DNA of 64,000 nt from Sulfitobacter sp. W027 (GTDB lineage: Bacteria > Pseudomonadota > Alphaproteobacteria > Rhodobacterales > Rhodobacteraceae), in contig NZ_CP083564.1 of the NCBI RefSeq assembly GCF_025143985.1, positions 2,511,001-2,575,000 of the forward strand, in the 5' to 3' direction. Numbering within the stretch: position 1 is the stretch's first letter; every line of letters begins with the position of its first letter. The position numbers and the translations under genes were made by a program. This document shows, one piece after another, positions 18,619-28,386 of the stretch. A model generated the notes under the pieces. It saw nothing but the letters and a program-made list of their open reading frames with translations. It had not been told where the DNA came from and searched no databases.

Positions 18619-19104
18619 ATGGATTTTCAAACTGCGATCAAGACCTGCCTGACGGAGAAATACGCCCGCTTTCAAGGCCGCGCCCCGCGATCTGAGTATT
18701 GGTGGTTCTTTCTGGCTGTCGTCATCGGCGGCATTGTCACTTCGCTGATTTGGTGGGCGTTGAACCTCGTCTTTACGCTGGCGGTGATCATCCCCCTTCT
18801 GGCCGTGGGCGCTCGGCGCTTGCAGGACACGGGCAAACCGGGCTGGTACATTGCCCTTCCGGCGGGCCTGAGCCTGCTGACCAGCCTGTTTGCCCCCGCC
18901 ATGCCCGACCCCGATGCGATGATGATGGGCAGCGATTCAGCCGCTTATATGGAGAATATGGACGCGATGATGGGCGGCATGGCAGTTTTTGCCGTTCTGG
19001 GCCTCATCCAACTCATCGTTTCGCTGATCTTCCTGTGGTGGCTGACCCGCCCTTCCGACCCCAATACCAATGCCTATGGCCCCCCGCCTGCGGCCTCACT
19101 ATAG
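18619..19104 (+). CDS. DUF805 inner-membrane protein
   Basis: 161 residues with the family opening (KYARFQGRAPRSEYWWFFL) and the following VGARRLQDTGKPGWY, four membrane segments, a Met/Asp-rich loop (about 93-122) and a Pro/Asn-rich end. DUF805 proteins have no assigned function. AAGGAGGG precedes the ATG. Located between sucD and sucA, 54 bp before sucA. Confidence 0.9.
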   Translation: MDFQTAIKTCLTEKYARFQGRAPRSEYWWFFLAVVIGGIVTSLIWWALNLVFTLAVIIPLLAVGARRLQDTGKPGWYIALPAGLSLLTSLFAPAMPDPDAMMMGSDSAAYMENMDAMMGGMAVFAVLGLIQLIVSLIFLWWLTRPSDPNTNAYGPPPAASL

Positions 19105-19158
19105 ACCGACCCTGATTCTGACCCCGTCCCGTCTGCCCCGCCGAACAAAGGTGACCCA

Positions 19159-22119
19159 ATGACCGACCAACCCGCCAACGACCAGTTCCACGCGTCCTCT
19201 TTCATGGAAGGCGAAAACGCGGAGTATCTTGAGGCGATGTATGCCCGCTATGCCAATGACCCCAATGCGGTCGACGAAGCATGGCAGGCGTTTTTTGCAG
19301 CGATGGGCGATGACGCCGAAACCGCGCAGGCCGAGGCCGCTGGCCCCTCTTGGGCGCGCCGCGATTGGCCGCCAGCGCCTGCGGGCGAGGTGATGGGCGC
19401 ATTGACGGGCGTCTGGCCCGAACCTGCCGAAGCACAGGCCGCGGGCGACAAGATCAAGGCCAAAGCCGTCGAGAAGGGGGTTGAGGTTTCCGACGCACAG
19501 GTCAAACAAGCCGTGCTCGACAGCATCCGCGCGCTGATGCTGATCCGCGCCTACCGCATCCGGGGCCACTTGGCCGCCGATCTCGACCCGCTGGGCATGC
19601 GCGACACTGGCAACCAGCCAGAGCTAGATCCGAAGTCCTACGGTTTCACCGATGCCGACATGGACCGCCCGATCTTCATCGATCAGGTGCTGGGCCTTGA
19701 AGTCGCGACCATGAAGCAGATCGTCGACATCGTGCGCTCCACCTACTGCGGTACCTTCGCGCTGCAATACATGCATATCTCCGACCCTGAGCAGGCCGGT
19801 TGGCTGAAGGAACGGATCGAAGGCTACGGCAAGGAAATCCACTTCACCAAAGAAGGCCGCAAGGCGATCCTAAGCAAGCTGGTCGAAGCCGAGGGCTTCG
19901 AGAAATTCCTGCACGTCAAATACATGGGCACCAAACGCTTTGGCCTTGATGGCGGCGAAAGCCTTGTTCCCGCGATGGAGCAGATCATCAAGCGCGGCGG
20001 CCAGTTGGGCGTCAAAGACATCGTTATCGGCATGCCCCACCGGGGCCGCCTGTCGGTGCTCGCCAATGTGATGCAAAAACCCTACCGCGCGATCTTTAAC
20101 GAATTCCAAGGCGGCAGCTTTAAGCCTGACGATGTGGATGGTTCGGGCGATGTGAAATACCACCTCGGCGCGTCCTCGGACCGTGAGTTTGACGGCAATT
20201 CGGTTCACCTGTCGCTGACCGCCAACCCCTCGCACCTTGAAGCGGTGAACCCTGTGGTGCTGGGCAAGGTCCGCGCTAAGCAGGACCAGCTGAACGACAA
20301 GGACCGCACGGCGGTGATGCCAATTCTGCTGCACGGCGATGCGGCTTTTGCTGGCCAAGGGGTCGTGGCGGAATGTTTCGCGCTTTCGGGCCTCAAGGGT
20401 CACAAAACCGGCGGCACGATGCATATCGTGGTGAACAACCAAATCGGCTTCACCACTGCGCCGCATTTCTCGCGCTCCTCTCCCTATCCCACCGACAACG
20501 CGCTGGTGGTCGAAGCACCCATCTTCCACGTCAATGGCGACGATCCCGAAGCGGTCGTCCACGCCGCCCGTGTGGCCACCGAATTCCGCCAGAAGTTCCA
20601 CAAGGACGTGGTCATCGATATCTTCTGCTACCGCCGCTTCGGTCACAACGAAGGCGACGAGCCGATGTTCACCAACCCGGTGATGTACAAGAGCGTCAAA
20701 AAACAGAAAACCACGCTGAGCCTCTATACCCAGCGTCTGGTGGCCGACGGTCTGATCCCTGAGGGTGAGATCGAGGACATGAAGACCGCCTTCCAGAACC
20801 AGCTCAACGATGAGTTCGAGGCCGGGAAAGACTACCGCCCGAACAAAGCGGACTGGCTGGATGGCAAATGGTCCCACATGGACAAAAAGAAGAAGTCCTA
20901 CCAGCGCGGCAAGACGGCCATCGCGCCCGAAACCCTGCAAGAAGTCGGCAAAGCGATCACCAGCGCACCGGATAAATTCCCGCTGCACAAGACCATCGGG
21001 CGCCTGCTCGAAGCGAAAAAGCAGATGTTTGAATCCGGTGAAGGCTTTGACTGGGCCACGGCTGAGGCCATGGCCTTTGGCTCCCTGCTGACCGAGGGCT
21101 ACAAGGTCCGCCTGTCGGGCCAAGACAGCACGCGCGGCACTTTCAGCCAGCGCCATTCGGCCTTCGTTAACCAAGACAACGAAGACCGCTACTACCCGCT
21201 GAACCACATCCGCGAGGGTCAGGCCGAGTATGAGGTCATCGACTCGATGCTCAGCGAATATGCGGTTCTGGGCTTTGAATATGGCTACAGCCTCGCCGAA
21301 CCCAACGCGCTGACGCTTTGGGAGGCGCAATTCGGCGACTTCGCCAACGGCGCACAGATCATGTTTGACCAGTTCATCTCGTCAGGTGAAAGCAAATGGC
21401 TGCGCATGTCGGGCCTCGTCTGCCTGATGCCGCATGGCTATGAGGGTCAAGGGCCAGAGCACTCCTCGGCCCGTCTGGAGCGTTTCCTGACGATGTGCGG
21501 CGGCGACAACTGGATCGTGGCGAACTGCACCACTCCCGCCAACTACTTCCACATCCTGCGCCGCCAGTTGCACCGTAGCTACCGCAAGCCGCTGATGTTG
21601 ATGACCCCGAAATCCCTGCTGCGCCATAAGCTTGCCGTCAGCAAGGCCGAGGAATTCACCACCGGCTCCAGCTTCCACCGGGTCCTTTGGGACGACGCGC
21701 AGCACGGCAATTCCGACACCAAGCTGGTCGCGGATGACAAGATCAAGCGCGTCGTCATGTGTTCGGGCAAGGTCTATTACGACCTGCTGGAAGAGCGCGA
21801 CGCCCGCGGCATCGACGATGTCTACATCCTGCGGTTCGAACAGTTCTACCCCTTCCCCGCGCAATCCGCGGTCAAAGAGCTGGAACGCTTCAAGCAGGCC
21901 GAGATGATCTGGTGCCAGGAAGAGCCCAAGAACCAAGGTGCCTGGACCTTCATCGAGCCCAACATCGAATGGGTTCTGGGCCGCATCGACGCCAAACATG
22001 GCCGCGCCTCCTATGTGGGCCGCGCCACCGCCGCCTCGCCCGCCACGGGTCTGGCTAGCCAGCACAAAGCACAACAAGCTGCCCTCGTCGACGAGGCGCT
22101 GACCATCAAAGGAAACTAA
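19159..22119 (+). CDS. sucA: 2-oxoglutarate dehydrogenase E1 component
   Basis: Thiamine-diphosphate-dependent decarboxylase of the 2-oxoglutarate dehydrogenase complex, 986 residues. N-terminal E1o segment ([19 protein letters not shown], about 15-35) that binds the E2 core; ThDP motif [18 protein letters not shown] near 394-428; histidine-rich active-site stretch [12 protein letters not shown] near 290; transketolase-type pyrimidine domain with [14 protein letters not shown] near 654 and [18 protein letters not shown] near 757. sucB starts 4 bp after its stop. Confidence 0.98.
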   Translation: MTDQPANDQFHASSFMEGENAEYLEAMYARYANDPNAVDEAWQAFFAAMGDDAETAQAEAAGPSWARRDWPPAPAGEVMGALTGVWPEPAEAQAAGDKIKAKAVEKGVEVSDAQVKQAVLDSIRALMLIRAYRIRGHLAADLDPLGMRDTGNQPELDPKSYGFTDADMDRPIFIDQVLGLEVATMKQIVDIVRSTYCGTFALQYMHISDPEQAGWLKERIEGYGKEIHFTKEGRKAILSKLVEAEGFEKFLHVKYMGTKRFGLDGGESLVPAMEQIIKRGGQLGVKDIVIGMPHRGRLSVLANVMQKPYRAIFNEFQGGSFKPDDVDGSGDVKYHLGASSDREFDGNSVHLSLTANPSHLEAVNPVVLGKVRAKQDQLNDKDRTAVMPILLHGDAAFAGQGVVAECFALSGLKGHKTGGTMHIVVNNQIGFTTAPHFSRSSPYPTDNALVVEAPIFHVNGDDPEAVVHAARVATEFRQKFHKDVVIDIFCYRRFGHNEGDEPMFTNPVMYKSVKKQKTTLSLYTQRLVADGLIPEGEIEDMKTAFQNQLNDEFEAGKDYRPNKADWLDGKWSHMDKKKKSYQRGKTAIAPETLQEVGKAITSAPDKFPLHKTIGRLLEAKKQMFESGEGFDWATAEAMAFGSLLTEGYKVRLSGQDSTRGTFSQRHSAFVNQDNEDRYYPLNHIREGQAEYEVIDSMLSEYAVLGFEYGYSLAEPNALTLWEAQFGDFANGAQIMFDQFISSGESKWLRMSGLVCLMPHGYEGQGPEHSSARLERFLTMCGGDNWIVANCTTPANYFHILRRQLHRSYRKPLMLMTPKSLLRHKLAVSKAEEFTTGSSFHRVLWDDAQHGNSDTKLVADDKIKRVVMCSGKVYYDLLEERDARGIDDVYILRFEQFYPFPAQSAVKELERFKQAEMIWCQEEPKNQGAWTFIEPNIEWVLGRIDAKHGRASYVGRATAASPATGLASQHKAQQAALVDEALTIKGN

Positions 22120-22123
22120 GACC

Positions 22124-23710
22124 ATGACAAGCGAAGTACGCGTACCCACGCTGGGCGAATCCGTCACCGAAGCCACCGTTGCCACATGGTTCAAGAAGCC
22201 CGGCGATACCGTCGCGGTGGATGAAATGCTCTGTGAATTGGAGACCGACAAGGTCACCGTCGAAGTGCCCTCCCCCGTTGCGGGCACTCTGAGCGAGATC
22301 GTGGCGCAAGAAGGCGAAACCGTGGGCGTCGATGCCCTGCTGGCCAATGTCAGCGAAGGCGACAGCGGCTCTGCGGCCGCGCCGAAAGCCAAGGAAGCCA
22401 CCGAGGATGATGAGGCCGTGTCCCAGTCCGACCGGGGCGGCGATGCGCCCAAGGCGATCGACGCAGGCTCGGCAGATGTGGCTGCCCGCGAAGGCGAAAC
22501 CATTGAAGTCAAAGTACCCACACTGGGCGAGTCGGTGACCGAAGCGACCGTAAGCACTTGGTTCAAAAAGGTCGGCGACAAGGTCGAAGCCGATGAAATG
22601 CTTTGCGAGTTGGAAACCGACAAGGTCAGCGTCGAAGTCCCCGCGCCTTCCGCTGGCGTGTTGGCCGAAATCCTCGCAGAGGAAGGCAGCACAGTTGAAG
22701 CCTCCGCCACACTGGCCGTCCTGACCTCCGGTTCTGGTGCCGCGGCCCCCAAGGGCGAAGACGCCAAATCCGGTGCCGGTGCCGCGCCCGAAACCAAAGC
22801 CGCCGATGGCAAAGATGTCGAAGACGCACCTTCGGCCAAGAAAGCCATGGCCGAAGCTGGCATCAGCCGCGATCAGGTCACAGGCTCGGGCCGCGATGGC
22901 CGGGTGATGAAGGAAGACGTGGCCAAGGCCGTGGCCGCCGGCACCACCGCCGCACCGAAAGCCGAAGGCAAACCCGCCGCACCGCGCCCCGCCTCCGCCC
23001 CCGATGACGCGTCGCGCGAAGAGCGGGTCAAGATGACCCGCCTCAAGCAGACCATGGCGCGCCGCCTCAAAGAGGCCCAGAACACCGCCGCGATCCTGAC
23101 CACCTTCAACGAGGTCGACATGACCGAGGTCATGGAACTGCGGAACACCTACAAGGCCGACTTCGAGAAGAAGCATGGCGTGCGGATGGGCTTCATGTCC
23201 TTCTTCACCAAGGCCTGCTGCCACGCGCTGAAGGAAATCCCCGAGGTCAACGCCGAGATCGACGGCACCGACATCATCTACAAGAACTACGTCCACATGG
23301 GCGTCGCAGCAGGCACGCCCACGGGCCTCGTGGTGCCGGTGATCAAAGACGCTGATGCGATGTCCTTTGCCGAGATCGAAAAAGCCGTAAACGCCATGGG
23401 CAAAAAGGCCCGTGACGGCAAGCTCACCATGGCCGACATGACCGGCGGCACTTTCACCATCTCCAACGGCGGCGTCTACGGCTCGCTGATGACCGCACCG
23501 ATCCTGAACCCGCCGCAGTCCGGTATCCTCGGCATGGCGAAGATTCAGGACCGCCCGATGGCAATCAACGGCGAAGTCGTCATCCGTCCGATGATGTATA
23601 TCTCGCTGAGCTATGATCACCGGATCATCGACGGCAAAGGGGCGGTCACCTTCCTCGTCCGCGTCAAAGAGATGCTCGAAGATCCGCGCCGTCTGTTGAT
23701 GGATCTGTGA
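22124..23710 (+). CDS. sucB: 2-oxoglutarate dehydrogenase E2 (dihydrolipoyl succinyltransferase) with two lipoyl domains
   Basis: Core of the 2-oxoglutarate dehydrogenase complex; transfers succinyl from lipoyl-Lys to CoA. 528 residues instead of about 400, because the lipoyl domain is doubled: residues 5-76 (Lys43 in ETDKV) and 129-200 (Lys167), 52 of 72 aligned positions identical by eye. Ala/Pro/Glu-rich linkers follow each. Peripheral-subunit-binding domain at about 231-267 ([22 protein letters not shown]), then the catalytic domain with SYDHRIIDG near the end. All E2o signature residues are present, so both lipoyl sites should be usable. Confidence 0.97.
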   Translation: MTSEVRVPTLGESVTEATVATWFKKPGDTVAVDEMLCELETDKVTVEVPSPVAGTLSEIVAQEGETVGVDALLANVSEGDSGSAAAPKAKEATEDDEAVSQSDRGGDAPKAIDAGSADVAAREGETIEVKVPTLGESVTEATVSTWFKKVGDKVEADEMLCELETDKVSVEVPAPSAGVLAEILAEEGSTVEASATLAVLTSGSGAAAPKGEDAKSGAGAAPETKAADGKDVEDAPSAKKAMAEAGISRDQVTGSGRDGRVMKEDVAKAVAAGTTAAPKAEGKPAAPRPASAPDDASREERVKMTRLKQTMARRLKEAQNTAAILTTFNEVDMTEVMELRNTYKADFEKKHGVRMGFMSFFTKACCHALKEIPEVNAEIDGTDIIYKNYVHMGVAAGTPTGLVVPVIKDADAMSFAEIEKAVNAMGKKARDGKLTMADMTGGTFTISNGGVYGSLMTAPILNPPQSGILGMAKIQDRPMAINGEVVIRPMMYISLSYDHRIIDGKGAVTFLVRVKEMLEDPRRLLMDL

Positions 23711-23788
23711 TAAGATAGGGCGGGGCTTGGCCCCGCCCTGCCGATCTGCCGCTGGTGGGGTAACCCACATATTGAAAGGCTTTGATCC

Positions 23789-24172
23789 ATGACCGAAACA
23801 ACCCTCCTCGCCGCCTATGGCCTTCTCGTCATGTTGACGATCCTCTTGCAAGTGCTGGGCGCCACCCGGCAACTCTCGATGGGCTATCTCATGTCCTCGC
23901 GCGACGAGACCCGCACCACCACCGGCATGACCGCTCGGCTCGAGCGCGCGCTGAATAACTCCGTCGTGGCATTGGCGCTTTTCGCCCCTGCCGTGCTGCT
24001 GATCGAAATGCTGGGCCGCAACAACAGCGCCACGCTCTTGGCCGCGCAAGTCTTCCTGCTGGCCCGCATCATCTACGTCATCGTCTATGCGCTCGGCGTT
24101 CCGACGATCCGCACGCTGGCCTGGCTCGCGGGCTATGCCGCCACCGCCGTTCTTTATTTTCACGCGCTCTGA
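23789..24172 (+). CDS. MAPEG family membrane protein (copy 1)
   Basis: 127 residues, four membrane helices, with the MAPEG pattern (MTARLERALNNSVVALALFAPAVLL and ARIIYVIVYALGVPTIRTLAW). The family includes glutathione-dependent membrane transferases; the substrate here is unknown. It lies 78 bp after sucB, and a second MAPEG gene lies two genes on. Confidence 0.85.
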   Translation: MTETTLLAAYGLLVMLTILLQVLGATRQLSMGYLMSSRDETRTTTGMTARLERALNNSVVALALFAPAVLLIEMLGRNNSATLLAAQVFLLARIIYVIVYALGVPTIRTLAWLAGYAATAVLYFHAL

Positions 24173-24184
24173 AAGGGCACCCAA

Positions 24185-24448
24185 ATGCAGATGATCTGCC
24201 ACTTCGACGTCACCGATTTCGCAAGCTGGAAACAAGCCTTTGACGCCGACGCCGAAGCGCGCCGCGATGCGGGGCTGTCGGTGCTGCAAATCTGGCAACA
24301 CGCCGACAGCAGCAGCAAAGCCTCCGTCCTGCTCAACGTGAACGACCGCAAGAGAGCCGACGATTGGCTGTCCCGGTCCAACGCGCTGAGCAGCGACGAC
24401 AAGGGCACGGTGACCAGTTCCACCGCCTATTTCGTGAAACCCGCATGA
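24185..24448 (+). CDS. Small cytosolic protein between two MAPEG genes
   Basis: 87 residues with a ferredoxin-like, dimeric alpha/beta-barrel look: MQMICHFDVTDFASWKQAFDADAEARRDAG (strand-helix), then LSVLQIWQHAD and ASVLLNVNDRKRADDWL, and a final strand TSSTAYFVKP. No catalytic motif seen. Ends in an ATGA overlap with MAPEG copy 2. Confidence 0.7.
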   Translation: MQMICHFDVTDFASWKQAFDADAEARRDAGLSVLQIWQHADSSSKASVLLNVNDRKRADDWLSRSNALSSDDKGTVTSSTAYFVKPA

Positions 24449-24840
24449 GCGTTGAGCTGACCGTCCTGACCCTCGCGGCCCTGCTGCAAGGGCTGCAATT
24501 CGTGGTCTATGCCGTGCCCGCCAACCGCGAGATCGGCTCCGGCTACACCATGTCGGCCCGCGACCGCGAGCCGAGCCGCGCACTGTCAGACCGCACTGCC
24601 CGTCTGGGCCGGGCGCTGGACAATCACTTCGAGGGGCTAATCCTGTTCGGCATTGCCGTTGGCGTGGTGCAGATGTCGGGCCAGAACACCGCCCTCACCG
24701 CCGCTTGCGCCTGGGTCTATCTGATCGCCCGCGTGCTCTACGTCCCCGCCTATGCCTTCGGGCTGCGCCCACACCGCTCGGTCATCTGGATCATCGGCTT
24801 TGCCGCGACCATGCTGATGCTGCTGGCGGCGCTCATTTAA
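24445..24840 (+). CDS. MAPEG family membrane protein (copy 2)
   Basis: 131 residues, four membrane helices. [23 protein letters not shown] and [22 protein letters not shown] correspond position by position to copy 1, so the pair is paralogous although diverged. The start overlaps the previous stop (ATGA). lpd begins 92 bp downstream behind its own AAGGAG. Confidence 0.85.
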   Translation: MSVELTVLTLAALLQGLQFVVYAVPANREIGSGYTMSARDREPSRALSDRTARLGRALDNHFEGLILFGIAVGVVQMSGQNTALTAACAWVYLIARVLYVPAYAFGLRPHRSVIWIIGFAATMLMLLAALI

Positions 24841-24932
24841 TCTATTCCCCACACCCGCAGGCAGCGGCGCTTGCACCCGATATGCGCGCCGCATACCTTG
24901 CCTGCAACAGCAGACTGCTAAGGAGACTACCC

Positions 24933-26321
24933 ATGTCGAGCTATGATGTCATCGTGATCGGCTCCGGCCCCGGCGGCTATGTTGCCGCCATTCGTTGCGC
25001 CCAACTGGGCCTGAAAACCGCCTGTGTAGAGGGCCGAAAGACGCTGGGCGGCACCTGCCTCAACGTCGGCTGCATCCCCTCCAAGGCGCTCTTGCACGCC
25101 ACGCATATGCTGCATGAGGCCGAGCATAATTTTGACGAGATGGGCCTCAAAGGCAAAGCACCTTCCGTCGATTGGAAGCAGATGCTGACCTACAAAGACA
25201 AGACCATCGAGACCAACACCAAGGGCATCGAATTCCTGTTCAAGAAGAACAAGATCGACTGGCTCAAGGGCTGGGGATCGATCCCCGAAGCGGGCAAGGT
25301 CAAGGTCGGTGATGAGGTCCATGAGGCCAACAACATCATCATCGCTTCCGGCTCCGAAGCGGCCTCCCTGCCGGGCGTCGAAGTCGACGAGAAAACCGTC
25401 GTCACCTCCACCGGTGCGCTGGAACTGGGCAAGATCCCTAAAAAGATGGTCGTCATCGGCGCGGGCGTCATCGGGCTGGAACTAGGCAGCGTCTACGCGC
25501 GTCTGGGGACCGAAATCACCGTGGTTGAATTCCTTGATGCGATCACTCCCGGCATGGACCCCGAGGTGCAAAAGACCTTCCAGCGGATGCTGAAAAAACA
25601 AGGTATCAACTTTGTCATGGGCGCCGCCGTGCAGAAGACCGAAGTTGCCAAGGGCAAAGCCACGGTCAGCTACAAGCTGCGCAAGGACGACAGCGAACAT
25701 GAGATCGAGGCCGACACCGTGCTCGTCGCCACAGGCCGCAAACCCGTTGTCAAAGGCTTGGGGCTGGATGATCTCGGCGTCAAGATGACCGAGCGCGGCC
25801 AGATCGCCGTGAACGAGCATTGGGAGACCTCCGTCAAAGGCGTCTACGCCATCGGTGACGTGATCGAAGGCCCAATGCTGGCGCACAAAGCCGAGGACGA
25901 GGGCATGGCCGCCGCCGAAGTCATCGCGGGCAAACATGGCCATGTGAACTACGGCGTGATCCCCGGCGTGATCTACACCCATCCGGAGGTCGCCAGCGTC
26001 GGCGAGACCGAAGCGACGCTCAAGGAAGCGGGCCGCGAGTACAAAGTCGGAAAGTTCTCCTTCATGGGCAACGCGCGGGCCAAGGCGGTCTTTGCCGGTG
26101 ACGGTTTCGTCAAGCTGATCGCGGACAAGGAAACCGACCGCATCCTCGGCTGCCACATCATCGGCCCCGGCGCGGGCGATCTGATCCACGAGGTCTGCGT
26201 GGCGATGGAGTTCGGCGCCTCGGCGCAGGATTTGGCGATGACCTGCCACGCGCACCCAACCTATTCCGAAGCCGTGCGCGAAGCCGCACTGGCCTGCGGT
26301 GACGGGCCGATCCACATGTAA
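24933..26321 (+). CDS. lpd: Dihydrolipoyl dehydrogenase
   Basis: E3 component that reoxidises dihydrolipoyl groups of 2-oxoacid dehydrogenases, 462 residues. FAD motif [16 protein letters not shown] at the N-terminus, redox disulfide [13 protein letters not shown] near residues 41-53, NAD motif [33 protein letters not shown], and the C-terminal catalytic [12 protein letters not shown]. Position after sucAB points to the 2-oxoglutarate complex. A clear terminator follows. Confidence 0.97.
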   Translation: MSSYDVIVIGSGPGGYVAAIRCAQLGLKTACVEGRKTLGGTCLNVGCIPSKALLHATHMLHEAEHNFDEMGLKGKAPSVDWKQMLTYKDKTIETNTKGIEFLFKKNKIDWLKGWGSIPEAGKVKVGDEVHEANNIIIASGSEAASLPGVEVDEKTVVTSTGALELGKIPKKMVVIGAGVIGLELGSVYARLGTEITVVEFLDAITPGMDPEVQKTFQRMLKKQGINFVMGAAVQKTEVAKGKATVSYKLRKDDSEHEIEADTVLVATGRKPVVKGLGLDDLGVKMTERGQIAVNEHWETSVKGVYAIGDVIEGPMLAHKAEDEGMAAAEVIAGKHGHVNYGVIPGVIYTHPEVASVGETEATLKEAGREYKVGKFSFMGNARAKAVFAGDGFVKLIADKETDRILGCHIIGPGAGDLIHEVCVAMEFGASAQDLAMTCHAHPTYSEAVREAALACGDGPIHM

Positions 26322-26328
26322 GCGACTG

Positions 26329-26354
26329 GGGCGGGCCAAAGGTCCGCCCTTTTT
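26329..26354 (+). terminator. Terminator of lpd
   Basis: GGGCGGGCC (26329-26337), loop AAA, GGTCCGCCC (26341-26349, one G-T pair), then TTTTT. Confidence 0.9.
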
Positions 26355-26412
26355 CGTTGCGCGTAGGACGCACGCTCAGACAACCCGATCTTTACGCCCC
26401 TGCCCTACAACC

Positions 26413-26720
26413 CTCTACGTCGCGACATTCACGGAAGACGAGGCCCCTCGGGGTCATGTCGATGCGTAGAGACATGCAGAGTGACGCCTGCTCTTTCCAC
26501 CTCCCAACGGCGGCGCCGCCACTTTAACGGCTTCCTAGAGAGACAATCTTCGCATCCCGCGTAGCACTGCTACGGCGGCCTACTCGGCGTGCCGAACAAA
26601 CGCGAAGGGTAGCGCCGGCCCGCGGGGTGGTGCTGAAAGCGTCGTCCCAGGGGGGCGGGTCATGCCGGAGGCGTGCCTTTGGCATGACGCTGCCCGGTGT
26701 ACCACCGGGCGGGACCTTTT
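26413..26720. ncRNA. Candidate structured non-coding RNA, identity unknown
   Basis: The 389 bp between the lpd terminator and the convergent plsC stop have no credible gene but many exact stems. These are CTCTACG/CGTAGAG (26413-26419 with 26465-26471) enclosing CGACAT/ATGTCG; CTTCGC/GCGAAG (26548-26553 with 26602-26607) enclosing two hairpins (CCGC-GTAGC/GCTAC-GCGG and TCGGC/GCCGA); GTCATGCC/GGCATGAC (26659-26666 with 26681-26688) with an inner AGGC/GCCT; and GCCCGGTG/CACCGGGC (26692-26699 with 26703-26710), followed by GGGACCTTTT. The last stem and the T-run favour the plus strand. I do not find tmRNA, RNase P, SRP or clear 6S RNA signatures. Confidence 0.4.
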
Positions 26721-26743
26721 GAAAGGAGATCGCTTAACCGGGC

Positions 26744-27481
26744 CTACGCCCCTTCAGCCGGCCGCCACCCTGCCTCGCGCAGCAGCGCATCCGAGTGGCT
26801 CTCTACTTCCTGCTCCAACCGCGCCATAAAGGCGCGTTTGTCCAACCCCGGCTCAATTGGCGCGAGGAACTCCACCACAGCCAAGCCCGGACGGCGGTAC
26901 AACCCTCGACGTGGCCAGAAGTAGCCTGCATTGGTCGCCACCGGCACGCAGACCTGCCCCAGTTGATCGTAAAGCACTGCCGTGCCGACCTTGTAAGGCG
27001 CGCTCAGACCCGGTGCGACCCGGGTGCCTTGGGAGTAGATCACGATCTGCCCTGGCTCCACTCGACCGGCGTTCACGTCGGCCATCATCTGCGTAATCGC
27101 CTGCCCGCGCTTGCCACGGTTCACGGCGATCATCTGCATCCGCTTGGTGTATTGCCCGATCACCGGGGTCCAGAGTACCTCGCGTTTCATGATAAATTTC
27201 GCACGCGGCAAGGCGTGGAAGATCATGATGATATCAAGGAACGACTGGTGCTTTGCCGCCACCAGAACCTCGCCATCGGGCACATTGCCCCGCACCTCGC
27301 AGCGCAGCCCGATCAGCCAGCGTGCCGACCACATGGCCCATCCAGCATAGGCCTTACAGGCGGCATAGGCCCCACGTTTTGAGAACATCGCCCATGGGGC
27401 GAAGGCCAGCCCGATCACCGGCATGGCCACGGTCACCTGAACGATATAGACGATCGACCGGATCCATTGCAGCAGCTTCAT
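26744..27481 (-). CDS. plsC: 1-acyl-sn-glycerol-3-phosphate acyltransferase
   Basis: Membrane enzyme that acylates lysophosphatidic acid to phosphatidic acid. 245 residues: one or two N-terminal membrane segments (about 8-30), acyltransferase motif HQSFLD (HxxxxD, near residue 79), RGKRGQA, and YSQGTR in place of the more usual PEGTR. The ATG at 27481 overlaps the ftsX stop (ATGA), so it is translated with ftsEX. Confidence 0.9.
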   Translation of the reverse strand: MKLLQWIRSIVYIVQVTVAMPVIGLAFAPWAMFSKRGAYAACKAYAGWAMWSARWLIGLRCEVRGNVPDGEVLVAAKHQSFLDIIMIFHALPRAKFIMKREVLWTPVIGQYTKRMQMIAVNRGKRGQAITQMMADVNAGRVEPGQIVIYSQGTRVAPGLSAPYKVGTAVLYDQLGQVCVPVATNAGYFWPRRGLYRRPGLAVVEFLAPIEPGLDKRAFMARLEQEVESHSDALLREAGWRPAEGA

Positions 27482-28386
27482 GTCAGTTCCCTCAATGTGC
27501 GCCGCGCAGCGGCCCCGGTGGCGGCAAAGGCAACCGCACCGACCAAGAAGGGCACCATAAGCGGCACCGCCCAATGCCAGCCGCGAAAGCCCAAGCCGGT
27601 CAGAAAACCGCCCGCTTCGCCTGCATCGGGCAACAAGATGATGGCCACCATGCCCAGCACCGTGCCCGCCGCCGAACCCAAAAGCGCACGCAGGGTAAAA
27701 CGGCGGATGAAGGCACGGGCGATATAGTCGTCAGTCGCCCCCACCAAGCGCAGCACCGCGATCACCTGCGCATTTGCGGCCAATGCCGCCTGCGCGGCCA
27801 GTGTCACCATGGCCGCCACCGCCGCCCCAATCAGCAGGGTCGAGATCCAGCCAAGCAGCCGCAACCGGCTTGCCGCGGCAACCAGCGGCGCGCGCCAGCG
27901 GCTGTGATCGTCCAGCACGGCACCCGGCACTTCAGCAGACAGACGCAGGCGCAGACCCACCGGGTCTAACCCTTCACCTTCCTCGACCACTTCGATCAAC
28001 CGTGGCACTGGCAGGCTCTCCATCGCCAGTTCCGGGCCGAACCATGGGGCAAGCAGTTCTTCCTGTTCGGCATCCGTCAGCGCGCGGGCCGAGGCGACGC
28101 CCTTGGTCGTCTGCAACACCTTCAACGCCGCCTCGGTCTGGGCGGCGCGTTGATCCAGCGGTGCCACGATGCGCACCGTGGCTGATTGCGCCAACTCCTG
28201 CCCCCAGACCTGCGCCAAGCGGCCCGAGGCGAGCGACAGCGCCAAAGCAAAGACCGCCAAAAACGCCATTGCGCCCGCCGCAAACAAGGTCAGCTGCGCC
28301 GTGAAACCCGAGGGCGGCACCACGCGGTCTGCCTGCCTGTCGCCTTTGAAAATCGCGCGCAGGGCGCCGATGTCGAACCGCTTCAC
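27478..28386 (-). CDS. ftsX: Cell-division ABC transporter permease FtsX
   Basis: 302 residues: cytosolic N-terminus, membrane segment near 30-50, a periplasmic domain to about 175, then three membrane segments (about 180-205, 225-250, 265-290), the layout of FtsX. It works with FtsE to activate cell-wall hydrolases at the septum. Starts in an ATGA overlap with ftsE and ends in one with plsC. Confidence 0.88.
   Translation of the reverse strand: MKRFDIGALRAIFKGDRQADRVVPPSGFTAQLTLFAAGAMAFLAVFALALSLASGRLAQVWGQELAQSATVRIVAPLDQRAAQTEAALKVLQTTKGVASARALTDAEQEELLAPWFGPELAMESLPVPRLIEVVEEGEGLDPVGLRLRLSAEVPGAVLDDHSRWRAPLVAAASRLRLLGWISTLLIGAAVAAMVTLAAQAALAANAQVIAVLRLVGATDDYIARAFIRRFTLRALLGSAAGTVLGMVAIILLPDAGEAGGFLTGLGFRGWHWAVPLMVPFLVGAVAFAATGAAARRTLRELT

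Noticed and set aside
19870..21330. Long open frame on the minus strand opposite sucA
   Set aside because: Antisense shadow of sucA with no recognisable motif and no ribosome site.
22106..24583. 825-codon open frame on the minus strand opposite sucB and the MAPEG genes
   Set aside because: Gly/His/Arg-rich composition typical of a GC-rich antisense frame; the plus-strand genes are convincing.
26355..26743. tmRNA, RNase P, SRP or 6S RNA as identity of the structured segment
   Set aside because: No T-loop TTCGA with CCA end, no AANDN-type tag codons, no GAGGAAAGTCC core and no SRP tetraloop domain. A short GAAGCCGTTAAAG on the minus strand recalls 6S RNA, but the rest could not be matched.
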